Below are positions 28,844 to 38,666 of a stretch of DNA of 64,000 nucleotides, piece by piece (positions within the stretch are counted from its first letter, which is position 1; each line of letters starts with the position of its first letter). The notes beneath the pieces were generated by a model. The model searched no databases. It saw nothing but the letters and a program-made list of their open reading frames with translations, and was not told the origin of the DNA. Where the stretch lies: contig CALFCF010000051.1 of assembly GCA_937951345.1 (NCBI GenBank), positions 62,001 through 126,000 on the forward strand, written 5' to 3'. The DNA comes from an uncultured Granulosicoccaceae bacterium (GTDB lineage Bacteria; Pseudomonadota; Gammaproteobacteria; Granulosicoccales; Granulosicoccaceae). Both the position numbers and the translations under genes were made by a program.

Positions 28844-30157
28844 ATGACACCTTGCGATTTATTGATCTCCGGCGGCTGGCTTGTTTGCGTTAATCCGCAA
28901 AATGAGGTGCTTCAGAATGCATCTGTCGTAGTCATAGACGGCCGCATCGAGGCGATACTGCCAACAGCCGAAGCAAAGCGCCGCTACGCCCCGTCTACAC
29001 ATGTTGAACGTTCCGACCATATCCTGATGCCGGGGCTGATCAACGCGCACACGCACCTGGCGATGAATCTCTTTCGGGGCATGGCAGATGACCTGCCACT
29101 TGAAACATGGCTCGAAAAGCATATCTGGCCTGCTGAACAACGGGCTATGAGTCCGGAGTTTGTCAAACTCGGCACCCGACTGGCTCTGGCAGAGTCCATT
29201 CGAAGCGGCGTAACCTGCGTAAACGATATGTATTTCTTCCCCGATCAGGTTTCAGACTGCCTTGACGAGACCGGTATGCGCGGAATGGTCGGCATGCTGG
29301 TGATCGATTTCGCCAGCGCCTGGGCCGCAGATGCTACCGCCTATTTCAAAAAAGGCATCGATCTGCATGATCGAATGCGCAGTCATCCGCGCATAACCAC
29401 AGCGTTCGCGCCCCATTCCACCTATGCTGTTTCAGAAGTACATCTACAGAAGATTGCAGTTCTTGCAACAGAAATGGATGTGCCGGTACATATCCATCTG
29501 CATGAAACCGCCACTGAGATACAACGCAGTATGGAACAGCACGGCAAGCGCCCGCTTGCAGTCATCGAAGACTGCGGCTTGCTGACACCGTCGCTGATCG
29601 CGATCCACATGACGCAACTGGAAAAAACTGAAATTACCAAGCTAGCTGAGCACGGTGTCAGTGTTGTTCATTGCCCGGAATCGAATATGAAACTGGCAAG
29701 CGGTACTGCTCCCGTTGCTGAATTGCTCGCACACGGGTGCAATGTCGCACTAGGAACTGATGGCGCTGCCAGCAACAACGATCTTGATATGCTCGGTGAA
29801 ATGCGCACCGCCGGGTTACTTGGCAAACTTGCCAGCAACAACGCCGCCGCCTGTGATGCGACGAGCTTATTGCGTCAGGCAACCATAAACGGCGCGCAGG
29901 CACTGGGCATCGATGCGATCACCGGTTCTCTTGAGCCGGGTAAAGCTGCCGATGTGATCGCGATCTCTACGGATGCCCCCGAGATGCAGCCGATCCACAA
30001 TGTCTGCTCAACACTTGCCTACTCAACATCCCGGCACAGCGTATCGGATGTGTGGGTTGACGGTAAATGTTTGATGCAATCCGGAGCGCTTACAACGCTT
30101 GATAGCCAAAGCATTGTCTCCGACACACGGCAGTGGTTAAAAGATAACGCAAACTAA
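28844..30157 (+). CDS. mtaD: 5-methylthioadenosine/S-adenosylhomocysteine deaminase-type amidohydrolase (TRZ/ATZ family)
   Basis: A 437-residue amidohydrolase. Metal ligands are H69 and H71 in NAHTHLAMN, a histidine pair in HIHLHETATE near residue 218, HMTQLE near 255 and the aspartate in LGTDGAASNNDLDM near 305. The NAHTHLAMNLFRGMADDLPL segment and gene neighbourhood (gyrA on one side, ubiG on the other) match the MTA/SAH deaminase subgroup of gammaproteobacteria, which deaminates adenosine-type by-products of S-adenosylmethionine. Nucleoside specificity is inferred from family, not proven. ATG at 28844; ubiG begins 18 bp downstream. Confidence 0.88.
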   Translation: MTPCDLLISGGWLVCVNPQNEVLQNASVVVIDGRIEAILPTAEAKRRYAPSTHVERSDHILMPGLINAHTHLAMNLFRGMADDLPLETWLEKHIWPAEQRAMSPEFVKLGTRLALAESIRSGVTCVNDMYFFPDQVSDCLDETGMRGMVGMLVIDFASAWAADATAYFKKGIDLHDRMRSHPRITTAFAPHSTYAVSEVHLQKIAVLATEMDVPVHIHLHETATEIQRSMEQHGKRPLAVIEDCGLLTPSLIAIHMTQLEKTEITKLAEHGVSVVHCPESNMKLASGTAPVAELLAHGCNVALGTDGAASNNDLDMLGEMRTAGLLGKLASNNAAACDATSLLRQATINGAQALGIDAITGSLEPGKAADVIAISTDAPEMQPIHNVCSTLAYSTSRHSVSDVWVDGKCLMQSGALTTLDSQSIVSDTRQWLKDNAN

Positions 30158-30175
30158 CAGTCTGCAAATAATGCC

Positions 30176-30940
30176 ATGAACACCTCAGAACAAAGAGGAT
30201 CAGACAACCAGCAAACAACGCTGAACGTCGATCCGGCGGAAATTGAAAAATTCGGTCAGATAGCGAATCGCTGGTGGGACAGAAACGGAGAGTTCAAACC
30301 ACTGCACGATATAAATCCGTTACGCCTAAACTACATTGACTCGCGCCATTCGATCGCAGGACAGCATGTGCTGGATGTAGGCTGCGGCGGTGGCATTTTA
30401 AGCGAAGCTTTGCATAAACGTGGTGCACGGGTCACTGGCATCGATTTGTCCGAAGAAGCGTTATCGGTTGCAAAACTGCATTTACTGGAAAGTGGTCATG
30501 AAGTCGATTACCAATGCATTTCAGCTGAAGAGTATGCCGATCAAAATGCCGATAGCTTTGATGTTGTCACCTGTCTTGAGATGCTTGAGCATGTACCGGA
30601 TCCGGCCAGTACGGTAGCCGCCTGCGCATCCACCGTTAAACCCGGCGGATCTGTATTTTTTTCAACCCTTAATCGCAATCCGAAAAGCTGGTTGTTTGCT
30701 ATTGTCGGTGCCGAACACCTCTTGAAACTTCTACCTCGCGGCACGCACGATTACCGCCGTTTTATCAGGCCGTCCGAGCTGGCTGGCTTTGCCCGTGCAA
30801 CCGGACTGGAAACAGTTAATTTAACCGGCATGACGTATAACCCGACAACCAAACGCTATCGTTTAACCAATGATATTGATGTTAACTATCTGATGCACTG
30901 TCGGCGCCCCTCTGCCCTGAACCCCGACAAACAGGTTTAG
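30176..30940 (+). CDS. ubiG: Ubiquinone biosynthesis O-methyltransferase
   Basis: A 254-residue SAM-dependent methyltransferase. Motif [10 protein letters not shown] spans residues 65-73, preceded by the UbiG-specific [31 protein letters not shown] (motif II region) lies near residue 137, and [20 protein letters not shown] near 160 is also diagnostic. It carries out both O-methylations in ubiquinone synthesis. Length and motifs are normal (E. coli 240). It is 18 bp downstream of mtaD and 30 bp upstream of the squalene-synthase-like gene, so co-transcription is likely. Confidence 0.96.
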   Translation: MNTSEQRGSDNQQTTLNVDPAEIEKFGQIANRWWDRNGEFKPLHDINPLRLNYIDSRHSIAGQHVLDVGCGGGILSEALHKRGARVTGIDLSEEALSVAKLHLLESGHEVDYQCISAEEYADQNADSFDVVTCLEMLEHVPDPASTVAACASTVKPGGSVFFSTLNRNPKSWLFAIVGAEHLLKLLPRGTHDYRRFIRPSELAGFARATGLETVNLTGMTYNPTTKRYRLTNDIDVNYLMHCRRPSALNPDKQV

Positions 30941-30970
30941 ATCTTCAGCACAGACACGGTCGCTGCAACG

Positions 30971-31933
30971 ATGGCACAACCAGAAAACGACCAACGACCC
31001 GGTAGCGAGGCGGCCAACGACGAATGGCCACGCCCCGGATCGACTTTTTACTATGCGTTGCGGCACTACCCTACCGACGGTCATGCTCGTGTCCGCTCAA
31101 CCCTGAAACTTATAGAAACCGTATCTGAATGCTTGCTCGACGTTAGTGAACCAACCGTCGCTGAACAGAAAATACACTGGTGGCATGAAGAAATAGACCG
31201 ATTGCACAACGCAGAACCACGCCACCCGGCAACCGTGAATTTCGCCGCCAACTGCCTAAACATGCAAGCAGCAGAGCGAACAGTCGTTAAACAATCCCTG
31301 TTGAAACTATTGTCTCTGGGTACAGGTGAACGGTTTAACAATCTGACAAATGAACAGGAAATGCTCGACAAGCTAAACCGGGATTTCTCAATCAGAACAC
31401 AGCTTATTGCAATAGCGCTGGACACCCGGTTTAACGATACAGCGAACGTGGTATTCACTGAAAATCCAGACTCAACACAGAACCCGCTGATGACCGGACT
31501 GGGGTTAACACATCGCCTGATACGTTTTCACCGCTACCACTTTGCCGGCATGGCTGTCTGGTCAGATGATTTATACCAGCGATTCGGCCTACGGCCCGAG
31601 TCTTTATCGCGCGAACAACCAACTGCCGAACAAACGAAAATGCAGGCGTACATTATTGATCAAGCGTGTAAGTATCTCAAAGACGGGCTAGACAAGACGC
31701 ATACACTCATGTCTGGCGGCGGTTCCACCGAAACACCGGCTCGTGGGTCCTGTGTATTAACAGCATCGAATCGAAGTTTCACCAAAGCTACACACTTGTA
31801 TGCTGCTATCCGTCTCACACAGCTCGAACGCTGGCAAAAACAAAATACAAATTTGCTTGATCAGTACAGTACATTAACGCCACTGCGCAAATACTGGATC
31901 AAGTTTCGGACAGAACGTCATTTTAAGAATTGA
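30971..31933 (+). CDS. Squalene/phytoene synthase-like protein, divergent
   Basis: A 320-residue protein. The start GSTFYYALRHYPTDGHARVRS and the following EPTVAEQKIHWWHEEIDRLH correspond to the first helices of squalene/phytoene synthases and the mitochondrial NDUFAF6 relatives. The aspartate-rich DxxxD substrate motif expected after helix 2 is replaced by SECLLDV, and no second DxxxD is clear, so prenyl condensation is doubtful. Related catalytically weak forms are thought to act in complex I assembly; here the function is unknown. It sits between ubiG and yciK, where pseudomonads carry the phosphatase mupP. A 51-bp gap follows before yciK. Confidence 0.65.
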   Translation: MAQPENDQRPGSEAANDEWPRPGSTFYYALRHYPTDGHARVRSTLKLIETVSECLLDVSEPTVAEQKIHWWHEEIDRLHNAEPRHPATVNFAANCLNMQAAERTVVKQSLLKLLSLGTGERFNNLTNEQEMLDKLNRDFSIRTQLIAIALDTRFNDTANVVFTENPDSTQNPLMTGLGLTHRLIRFHRYHFAGMAVWSDDLYQRFGLRPESLSREQPTAEQTKMQAYIIDQACKYLKDGLDKTHTLMSGGGSTETPARGSCVLTASNRSFTKATHLYAAIRLTQLERWQKQNTNLLDQYSTLTPLRKYWIKFRTERHFKN

Positions 31934-31983
31934 TTTCACCTCATACATCATTTTGATAAGTCCGCAGCTCCTACAATCTACTT

Positions 31984-32730
31984 ATGCCTGATATCGAAAA
32001 CCAACCTGTATACATAATCACCGGGGCAACTGGCGGATTAGGCTCTGCAGTGGCGCGCGAACTCAACAAACGATCGATCAGCACAGTTTTGTGTGGAAGA
32101 AATATCAAAATGCTGGAAGATCTGTACGACGAGCTGGAAGCCACCGGCAACGCCAGACCATCAATCTACCCTGTCAATCACAGCGGCGCGACCATGCCGG
32201 ACTACGAAAAGTTGATGCAGACCATCGAAACCGAATACGGACGTCTGGATGGTCTACTGTATTGCGCAGCAGAACTTGGGCGTTCGACACCACTGGATGT
32301 GTACCCGCCTAACCTTTGGCAACAGGTGATGCGCACCAATTTTGACGCAGCGTATCTGATGAGCGCAGCTGCTCTGCCGCTAATGAAGAAAACCGGTAAC
32401 GCCAGCATCTTGTTTGTCATTGACGATAAAAAGAGCGCGTTTTGGGGAGCGTATGCCTGTTCCAAATCTGCATTGACAACACTGACTCAGGTGCTTGCTG
32501 ATGAAACCGAAGGTTTTAAAGACGCAGAAGGCAATACATTGGTTGCAGTTAACGCGCTGCACCCGGGTCCGATGCGTACACGCTTAAGAGCCACTGCCTA
32601 CTCCGGCGAAATGCCCAATCAATCGCCGTTGCCCGAGACAAAGGTCGACGGCATCTTGCCGGTTTTATTGCGCGAGAAAATAGACCGATCCGGTGACATT
32701 GTTTATTTGCAGAAAGCTGGCACGGATTAA
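31984..32730 (+). CDS. yciK: YciK-family short-chain dehydrogenase/reductase
   Basis: A 248-residue SDR. The cofactor loop TGATGGLGSAVARELNKR lies at residues about 14-31, and the catalytic YACSK follows AFWGA near residue 157. LHPGPMRTRLRATAYSGE near 195 is diagnostic of the YciK group, as is YPVNHSGATMPDYEKL. The structural NAG motif is altered to CAAE. The substrate of YciK is not established. Position after ubiG matches gammaproteobacterial order. It converges with a membrane-protein gene 37 bp away. Confidence 0.85.
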   Translation: MPDIENQPVYIITGATGGLGSAVARELNKRSISTVLCGRNIKMLEDLYDELEATGNARPSIYPVNHSGATMPDYEKLMQTIETEYGRLDGLLYCAAELGRSTPLDVYPPNLWQQVMRTNFDAAYLMSAAALPLMKKTGNASILFVIDDKKSAFWGAYACSKSALTTLTQVLADETEGFKDAEGNTLVAVNALHPGPMRTRLRATAYSGEMPNQSPLPETKVDGILPVLLREKIDRSGDIVYLQKAGTD

Positions 32731-32767
32731 AACCTGTTGCACAAACGACTCCACCCGTTTTCTAAGA

Positions 32768-33187
32768 TTAATACTGCGCTCGGTTGTTACCAATAAGTGC
32801 TTTAACTATCAAGCCCATCCAAAGTACCGAGACAACAAGTGGAACGCAACCCAACAATATCCACGATAAATCCTCAACATCATTTACATCGTCGGCAAAT
32901 AGCAGCAATACATAAGAGCACGAGCCCCACAGCAACATCATCAAAACCACAATAGATTTATTTGAAAAGACACACAAAATCAATCCGACTACACCCACGC
33001 CTCCACCGATTAATACTAAGTAACCTAAATAGTCGAAATTTTCTCTACCAATATTGCCCTCTAACGTTGCTACAGCAAGGATAACTCCCAATGCACCTAT
33101 CGGCACAAGCCAAAAAATAAGAATAATTAAAGTAACTATCTTCAATTTGTTTTCGATAGAACTCTCCGTAGCAATTAAACCAATCAA
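32768..33187 (-). CDS. Hypothetical four-helix membrane protein
   Basis: A 139-residue frame with four hydrophobic segments (about residues 15-39, 53-75, 77-98 and 107-131) and an acidic DDVNDVED loop between the last two. The frame begins at a TTG (33187) with AAAGG directly before it, so the start is uncertain. Base composition is more AT-rich than in its neighbours. No family recognised. It lies just downstream of the protease gene on the same strand (34 bp) and converges with yciK. Confidence 0.5.
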   Translation of the reverse strand: MIGLIATESSIENKLKIVTLIILIFWLVPIGALGVILAVATLEGNIGRENFDYLGYLVLIGGGVGVVGLILCVFSNKSIVVLMMLLWGSCSYVLLLFADDVNDVEDLSWILLGCVPLVVSVLWMGLIVKALIGNNRAQY

Positions 33188-33221
33188 CCTTTACGCGTGA
33201 AACCAATCCAGCAATCCATAC

Positions 33222-35414
33222 TTACTGACCTGGCTTAAGCAAACCATGCCGCGCGCCATTTTCATGTATAGCTTTGCACTGCAGCGGATTCAGCAATCGA
33301 TTGTGTTGCGCAGTGACCGTATTCATCAAGTTATTCGTCTCATCAGTATGGCTACCGTCATTCATCAACACATGCACCAGTTCGTGCGCTGCCGCTAAAC
33401 CCACGTCCTGCACATTCTCACTGATCCAGACAGTATCCCTGAGCCAGTCCCGGCCACGTGTGTTGGCATGTCCAAATGCTTCAGCGTCAAATCGATAGGC
33501 CTGCCCCGCCTGCTCGTACAGTGTTCGCGTTGATGTCGCGAGATACAGTGTCGGTTTAAGCGGATTCAACTGTTGACGTAAAGTTCTTGCGCCACCAACG
33601 CTCATGGTTGCAAGGTGAGGCGCTGTTGTGACTCGACGCTCGCGCCATTCGTTCACATGAATATTGCATTGCGCCAGAACGTCCGCCAACGCTGAATGTA
33701 TCGCTTTCATCCGATGCTCATCCCAACGGGAATCAAGCACCACCAGCTCGTAATTCAAAATTGCCGCTGGCGCTTTGGCATCACCGTCTTCACTTGCGCT
33801 CTCGCCGGTCTGCAGTAAGGGATTTGTATAAGATCGTTGAGAGGTTTCAACGATCAATGGTTCAGGTGCTGCTACCGACAGCGGATCACCGATGTAGCCA
33901 CCACCGATGTACTGCGCACGCGCGCCATCATGAAAGCGGCGGCGCAGCTCGGATTTAATATCGTCTATCTGCCAATCGGGATTCTGCTGTTGTAGCCGAA
34001 CCAACAAAGCCAGCATGCGTGACACCGCATAGCTCGACCCTGAAACGCGTGTCAGGTTGCCATCGAAATCCAGCGTATCGATGTATTCTGCCGGCAACAG
34101 GTAGTCAACATGCTCGCGCCCCCAATTACTGCCTTCAGCCGGTCGCGTCGTATCATCCGCCGAACTGACGACAATCATGTTCTCGAGCAGTAATGCCGCC
34201 GGATAGACCGGCTGTTGATCAATATTGCGTCCGTTATTACCGGCAGATACAACAAACAACATCTCAGGGTGGGCCTTCGCAGCCTGTTCAAAAACTTGCC
34301 ACTCGCCTTCCCGGTTACCACCCAAAGCCATGCCAATTAGCTTGATATCCAATGCTGCAATATGTGCGACCAGCTCTTGCATACGGTGCATGTGAGGACG
34401 TGGAAAACGAAAAGGAGCTATGCGAACACCCGGTGCTTCGGAGACAAGGAGCGAGGCCGTGCGCGTACCGTGGCGCTGAATATTAAAAAGTGAACCGCGT
34501 GGGTTCATGTCAAACGGACGATCATCGTCATCCCAATAGTCATACCCTACTGGCTGACCTGACTCGTCACGCAACAAACTCGCGTTTATTTCAGGCAAAA
34601 GATAGTTGACACCCGAATCAATGAGTGCGACCCGTACGGTCGGAACATCCGGAGAATTGCGCGTTGCAGTAACGGTGTTGTTGAGTAGTGCTTCGGATTG
34701 CTGTGGCGAAGTTTCTGGCCAATCCGGATTGAGTAGTAGGACGTCACCTGTTACTTCACCGTCTGTGTTCAACTCGACCAATTGAAGCGCTGATAATTTC
34801 CTCGCACTACCTGATTGACCGTTTGTTACTTCGATAGTACGGTACTCCACACGCTGCGCAACAAAAGCATCACAACTTCGCGTAGTCATCCGAAGCACCG
34901 GGTATTCAACACCGAGGATTAACTCAACAAATCGACGATCAGAGGTGCCATAAAACGACAAATTCACTCGGTCAATGATAGCGCTTCGCCAACTATAGCG
35001 TTGTCCTACGGTTCTACCGCGACGTTCAATATCTTCAACAAGCGGTTGTTGTTCCGAATTGTCGTTGGCGGTGAATTTTGGCCGCCACGGTTGCGGCAAC
35101 TGTAAAGGTTTATCATCCAATCCGTGCTGTTGAAAAAGCAGACAGGCTTTGCGCGTCAGTTCGCGGGCTTGTTCGAATACGCTATGCGACGAAGCAGCAA
35201 TGATTTTTTCGTCAATACGTTGTTCAATACTTTGAAGGTTTGCGGTTACCCGTTCGGCCTGATCGTCATTGGCGTAGCCGATTGACGTTAAATTAGCAAG
35301 TCCGAGCAATATACCGAAGCTTGTAACCACAGATATCGCTTGCGCAGGCACCCGAACAAGCCAGCAAAGCTGCATGCAGTATTTTAGGCTGTCAGATATT
35401 TGCTGTTTACTCAT
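33222..35414 (-). CDS. Secreted subtilisin-family serine protease with a C-terminal HExxH (metzincin-like) domain
   Basis: A 730-residue protein. An N-terminal hydrophobic segment (about 27-46, ending SIGYA) looks like a signal peptide. A 200-residue pro-region-like part precedes a peptidase S8 domain (about 258-500). The triad is D266 in VALIDSGVN, H315 in RHGTRTAS and S461 in VSGSSYAVS, with oxyanion-hole Asn393 in SAGNNG. The usual proline after the serine motif is Ser. The C-terminal 170 residues hold HELVH at 677-681, a third histidine in DGSH (689), and a following NLMN like a metzincin Met-turn. Both protease sites thus appear complete in one chain. No type of host or target is suggested by the neighbours. 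Confidence 0.82.
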   Translation of the reverse strand: MSKQQISDSLKYCMQLCWLVRVPAQAISVVTSFGILLGLANLTSIGYANDDQAERVTANLQSIEQRIDEKIIAASSHSVFEQARELTRKACLLFQQHGLDDKPLQLPQPWRPKFTANDNSEQQPLVEDIERRGRTVGQRYSWRSAIIDRVNLSFYGTSDRRFVELILGVEYPVLRMTTRSCDAFVAQRVEYRTIEVTNGQSGSARKLSALQLVELNTDGEVTGDVLLLNPDWPETSPQQSEALLNNTVTATRNSPDVPTVRVALIDSGVNYLLPEINASLLRDESGQPVGYDYWDDDDRPFDMNPRGSLFNIQRHGTRTASLLVSEAPGVRIAPFRFPRPHMHRMQELVAHIAALDIKLIGMALGGNREGEWQVFEQAAKAHPEMLFVVSAGNNGRNIDQQPVYPAALLLENMIVVSSADDTTRPAEGSNWGREHVDYLLPAEYIDTLDFDGNLTRVSGSSYAVSRMLALLVRLQQQNPDWQIDDIKSELRRRFHDGARAQYIGGGYIGDPLSVAAPEPLIVETSQRSYTNPLLQTGESASEDGDAKAPAAILNYELVVLDSRWDEHRMKAIHSALADVLAQCNIHVNEWRERRVTTAPHLATMSVGGARTLRQQLNPLKPTLYLATSTRTLYEQAGQAYRFDAEAFGHANTRGRDWLRDTVWISENVQDVGLAAAHELVHVLMNDGSHTDETNNLMNTVTAQHNRLLNPLQCKAIHENGARHGLLKPGQ

Positions 35415-35645
35415 AGATTGGGTGAGATTTCACGTGCAAAGATTAATGCAAGCTTAAGAACTGTATATGTTTTTCGGCCTGGAAAAATAAGAATAACCTT
35501 TCACCACCCAAAAATAGATTGTGTGAAAACGCACTAATTACGATAAAGGATTTTCCGACGAGTTGCCAATCGCCGAATATTGCCTTAGCCTGCGAGCAAT
35601 GCATAACGCTCGAAAACGAATACACTCGACAATAATCTGATCACT

Positions 35646-35906
35646 GTGCCGGAGGATTCGCTACCAACAATCGAAAAAGGATTGTATCGCCATTACAAAG
35701 GTAACCACTACCTTGTTTTAGGACTGGCGAGGCACTCGGAAACCGAAGAGGTTCTGGTGGTATATACCCCGGCGAACCAGCCAAGTGATTTGTGGGTAAG
35801 GCCATTTAGCATGTTTACCGAAACTGTTGAAACGTCGGATGGCCTTGTTAAACGCTTCGAGTTTATTTGCGAGAAACATAACGAGTCAGGAGAAAATATA
35901 GCTTGA
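35646..35906 (+). CDS. DUF1653 family protein
   Basis: An 86-residue protein. The frame IEKGLYRHYKGNHYLVLGLARHSETEEVLVVY, split over residues 9-40, and the later DLWVRPFSMFTETV are the recognisable parts of the small DUF1653 family, a single beta-rich domain of unknown function. GTG start at 35646. It stands alone with over 200 bp on either side and opposite orientation to the protease gene upstream. Confidence 0.8.
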   Translation: MPEDSLPTIEKGLYRHYKGNHYLVLGLARHSETEEVLVVYTPANQPSDLWVRPFSMFTETVETSDGLVKRFEFICEKHNESGENIA

Positions 35907-36144
35907 ATATAAGCAGAAGCGGATGGAACCGCGCAGTCTGCATACCAAATTACTTCCATAAAGCGCTCACAGGTAAAGCGCGTATAACAATATTTGTAAA
36001 CCGGCTCAAGAATTAACCAGCCGGTTAGTCGTAATGCCTTACACAGTAATCAAAAGTGTCGAATCAGAAAAAAACACGTGACTGTAGGCATAACTTCCGG
36101 GTGAGACCAACACATCAGTATGATCGTGTTGACAAGGGCAAATA

Positions 36145-37503
36145 ATGACAGTTATCGAAGGATGTAACGCGCACACATATTTCTATAATCAATCCATAAC
36201 ACGCATTCACAACCGATACAGCATCCCGCGCGATCTGTGCTTTATCTATGTGCAACATGCATTTTCACCACTGGAGACTCACATTGAGTGTCTGGGCGGC
36301 AGATTTGCCGGGCTAATACCAAAGGGAAGCTCAGCACGCAGCAACCCGTCGGTGGTCAAGCGGCTCGAAACACGCTTTCCGGGCAAAATATTTACCGGCG
36401 CTTCCCGTCAAAAACTCAAAAGCAGCGAGTACGCTATACGCCTGCTCAAAGACATCACTAAAGGTCAACGCTTTGCTATTCTTGAATACGGCGGCTACTT
36501 TGCAGCGAGCGCTCAAGCTATTTGCAACGACTCGCAACTTGGGACAAGGCTCGTCGGTTTTGTTGAAGGCACTGAAAACGGTATTAAAGGTTCCGATGAC
36601 GGAAATACAGTTGGTTACCAAGAAGTTGCCCGTCATATAGACAAACCAATCATCTCAAAGTCCAGATCACGTATAAAACAAATAATGGATCGAGATATCG
36701 GTCCTGCCATTGTCGAATCCTGTAATGGCATACTCCAGCGATCAACAGAAAAAGGTATTAACGACTGGCAAGGTAGAATCGGTGTGATCGGACTTGGTTC
36801 GATCGGCAAAGGTGTGCTTCGACACTTGAACAGGTCTGGCATAAAACCGTTGGTATCAGACCGTGATCTGGCGATCATGGCCGAGCTGGCCCACAGTCAA
36901 CACATGGCGGTTCCTATCGAAGTTTTACTAAAGCACTCTGATATTGTATTTCTGAACACCGGCAGTTGCTTTCTGGCGCAGAACCCTGGACTTCTAGCAC
37001 ATATAAAAGATGATGCTTTACTGGTTCTGTGTACTTCGGGAGACGTTGAAGCAGGTATTCCTCAATTACTCGCCAACAAACAGATAAAATTGGCTAACCT
37101 GCAAGTAAACGAAGATATCGCCACTTACAAAACGTGCTTTAACAAATCAATTCGCATCATGCTTGGTAGTGACGCAGTAGGACAGGCACCTAACATGGTA
37201 GTCGAAGACGGATCCGGTTCGCTTGCAAATCTGATGTCCGATATGGAGTTCTATGCGCTGGGTTGTTATCTGGGGAGCAACGCTTGCCAACTACCAACAC
37301 ATTGTGTGTCGGAGTCACCCGCACATATTCAGAATTTGATCATCGACCAGTGGTTAAAAGTCTTTCACCCCCACAGCACAGGACAACTGCTTGATGCAGA
37401 GAATTTTCCTACGCACCCCGAAGCTGCACCACTACCCGCACCTGTACATCCACACAAAAATAATGAAGTGCTTAGAGAAGAAATCAATATTCAGGTTGAA
37501 TAG
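36145..37503 (+). CDS. Divergent adenosylhomocysteinase-like NAD-binding protein
   Basis: A 452-residue protein. The centre follows S-adenosylhomocysteine hydrolase: LEYGGYFA near residue 113, GFVEGTENG at 138-146 (where SAHH has an E-TTTG motif), a SKSRSRIK segment near 171, MDRDIGPAIVES near 181, and the Rossmann loop IGLGSIGKG at 215-223. The canonical N-terminal histidine and aspartate motifs and the final Lys/Tyr motif that binds NAD in SAHH are not found. It is probably an NAD-binding enzyme acting on something other than SAH. It stands alone among accessory genes and converges with acdS. Confidence 0.6.
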   Translation: MTVIEGCNAHTYFYNQSITRIHNRYSIPRDLCFIYVQHAFSPLETHIECLGGRFAGLIPKGSSARSNPSVVKRLETRFPGKIFTGASRQKLKSSEYAIRLLKDITKGQRFAILEYGGYFAASAQAICNDSQLGTRLVGFVEGTENGIKGSDDGNTVGYQEVARHIDKPIISKSRSRIKQIMDRDIGPAIVESCNGILQRSTEKGINDWQGRIGVIGLGSIGKGVLRHLNRSGIKPLVSDRDLAIMAELAHSQHMAVPIEVLLKHSDIVFLNTGSCFLAQNPGLLAHIKDDALLVLCTSGDVEAGIPQLLANKQIKLANLQVNEDIATYKTCFNKSIRIMLGSDAVGQAPNMVVEDGSGSLANLMSDMEFYALGCYLGSNACQLPTHCVSESPAHIQNLIIDQWLKVFHPHSTGQLLDAENFPTHPEAAPLPAPVHPHKNNEVLREEINIQVE

Positions 37504-37533
37504 CAGTCCGTTTGATTTTCATGTAAACAGGCT

Positions 37534-38550
37534 TTATCCGTTTCGATAGGTATAACTGTAGCCGTTTAGCGCAGGCGCACCGCCGAGGTGCGCGTACAAA
37601 ACTTTCGCGCCTTTTTCAAAGAAGCCTTTTCGTGCCAGATCGATCATACCCTGCATCGATTTACCTTCGTAAACCGGGTCAGTAATCATTGCCTCAGTTT
37701 TCGCAGCCAGTCGCATAGCCTCATTGGTTTCGTAACTAGGTACACCGTAGGCCGGGTAGGCATAGTCCGGATTAATAACAATTTCGTCATCACGAACCGA
37801 ACGCCCCAATTCCACCAAAGACGCGGTATTGTCAACAATACCGCGCATTTGCTCGCGCAGTTGATCAGGTGTACCGGATCCGTCAATACCGATAACTCTG
37901 TCGGCACGATCGTCAGCAGCAAAACCAACAATCATTCCTGCCTGAGTTGAACCGGTGACGCAGCATACAATGACGTAGTCAAACTTGAACCCAAGCTCCT
38001 GTTCCTGAGCGCGAACCTCTTCAGCGAAACCTACGTAACCGAGTCCGCCGTATTTGTGAACTGATGCGCCAGCCGGTATAGCGTACGGTGTACCACCCGC
38101 ATCTATGACGGATTGCAATGCATCCTCCCAACTTTTCCGTATTCCTATATCGAAACCCTCGTCAACCAGTCGACTATCAGCACCCATAAGCCTCGTCATA
38201 AGGATATTCCCGACCCGATCATAGACAGCGTCTTCATGTGGTACCCAGCTCTCTTGTATCACGACGCACTTCATGCCAATTTTCGCAGCCGTCGCAGCGA
38301 CCATCCGGGTGTGATTGGATTGCACGCCACCGATCGAAACGAGTGTGTCCGCACCAGACGCAATGGCATCCGGCACGATATATTCAAGCTTGCGCAACTT
38401 GTTTCCACCCATGGCCAGGCCTGAGTTGCAATCATCCCGCTTGGCGTAAATTTCAATATCCGCCCCGACCGCTTCAGTCAATCGTGGCAAAAATTCCGTC
38501 GGCGTTGGACCGAAGGTCAGTGGGTAGCGCTCAAATTGGTCGAGGTTCAT
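37534..38550 (-). CDS. acdS: 1-aminocyclopropane-1-carboxylate deaminase
   Basis: A 338-residue PLP enzyme, the same length as characterised AcdS (338). The PLP lysine is K51 in [19 protein letters not shown] spans 74-82, and [10 protein letters not shown] near 196-205 binds the phosphate. The two residues used to separate true ACC deaminase from D-cysteine desulfhydrase are present at the expected positions: Glu295 in VYEGKSM and Leu322 in [10 protein letters not shown]. The enzyme cleaves the ethylene precursor ACC to 2-oxobutyrate and ammonia and is typical of plant- or alga-associated bacteria. ATG 38550 has GGAGA ten bases upstream. A broken Lrp-type regulator gene is divergent. Confidence 0.93.
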   Translation of the reverse strand: MNLDQFERYPLTFGPTPTEFLPRLTEAVGADIEIYAKRDDCNSGLAMGGNKLRKLEYIVPDAIASGADTLVSIGGVQSNHTRMVAATAAKIGMKCVVIQESWVPHEDAVYDRVGNILMTRLMGADSRLVDEGFDIGIRKSWEDALQSVIDAGGTPYAIPAGASVHKYGGLGYVGFAEEVRAQEQELGFKFDYVIVCCVTGSTQAGMIVGFAADDRADRVIGIDGSGTPDQLREQMRGIVDNTASLVELGRSVRDDEIVINPDYAYPAYGVPSYETNEAMRLAAKTEAMITDPVYEGKSMQGMIDLARKGFFEKGAKVLYAHLGGAPALNGYSYTYRNG

Positions 38551-38611
38551 TCGCCCATTCTCCGGTATGGCTGCAAAGTCGATACTTTAATCAATAAGCC
38601 GCGAAATGTGT

Positions 38612-38637
38612 TTTCAATATTACGATTAAAATTGAAA
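38612..38637. promoter_or_regulatory. Inverted repeat in the acdS/acdR intergenic region (possible Lrp-type operator)
   Basis: TTTCAAT (38612-38618) and ATTGAAA (38631-38637) form a 7-bp inverted repeat with a 12-bp AT-rich spacer, between the divergent acdS and acdR-like starts. Spacing and AT-richness suit an Lrp/AsnC-family binding site. Assignment is by position only. Confidence 0.4.
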
Positions 38638-38666
38638 TATTTTTTATATCATTCTGTTTATATTTT

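Noticed and set aside
32768-33187. Possible toxin-antitoxin or immunity partner of the protease
   Set aside because: The membrane protein shows no feature beyond four helices; adjacency to the protease gene alone is not enough.
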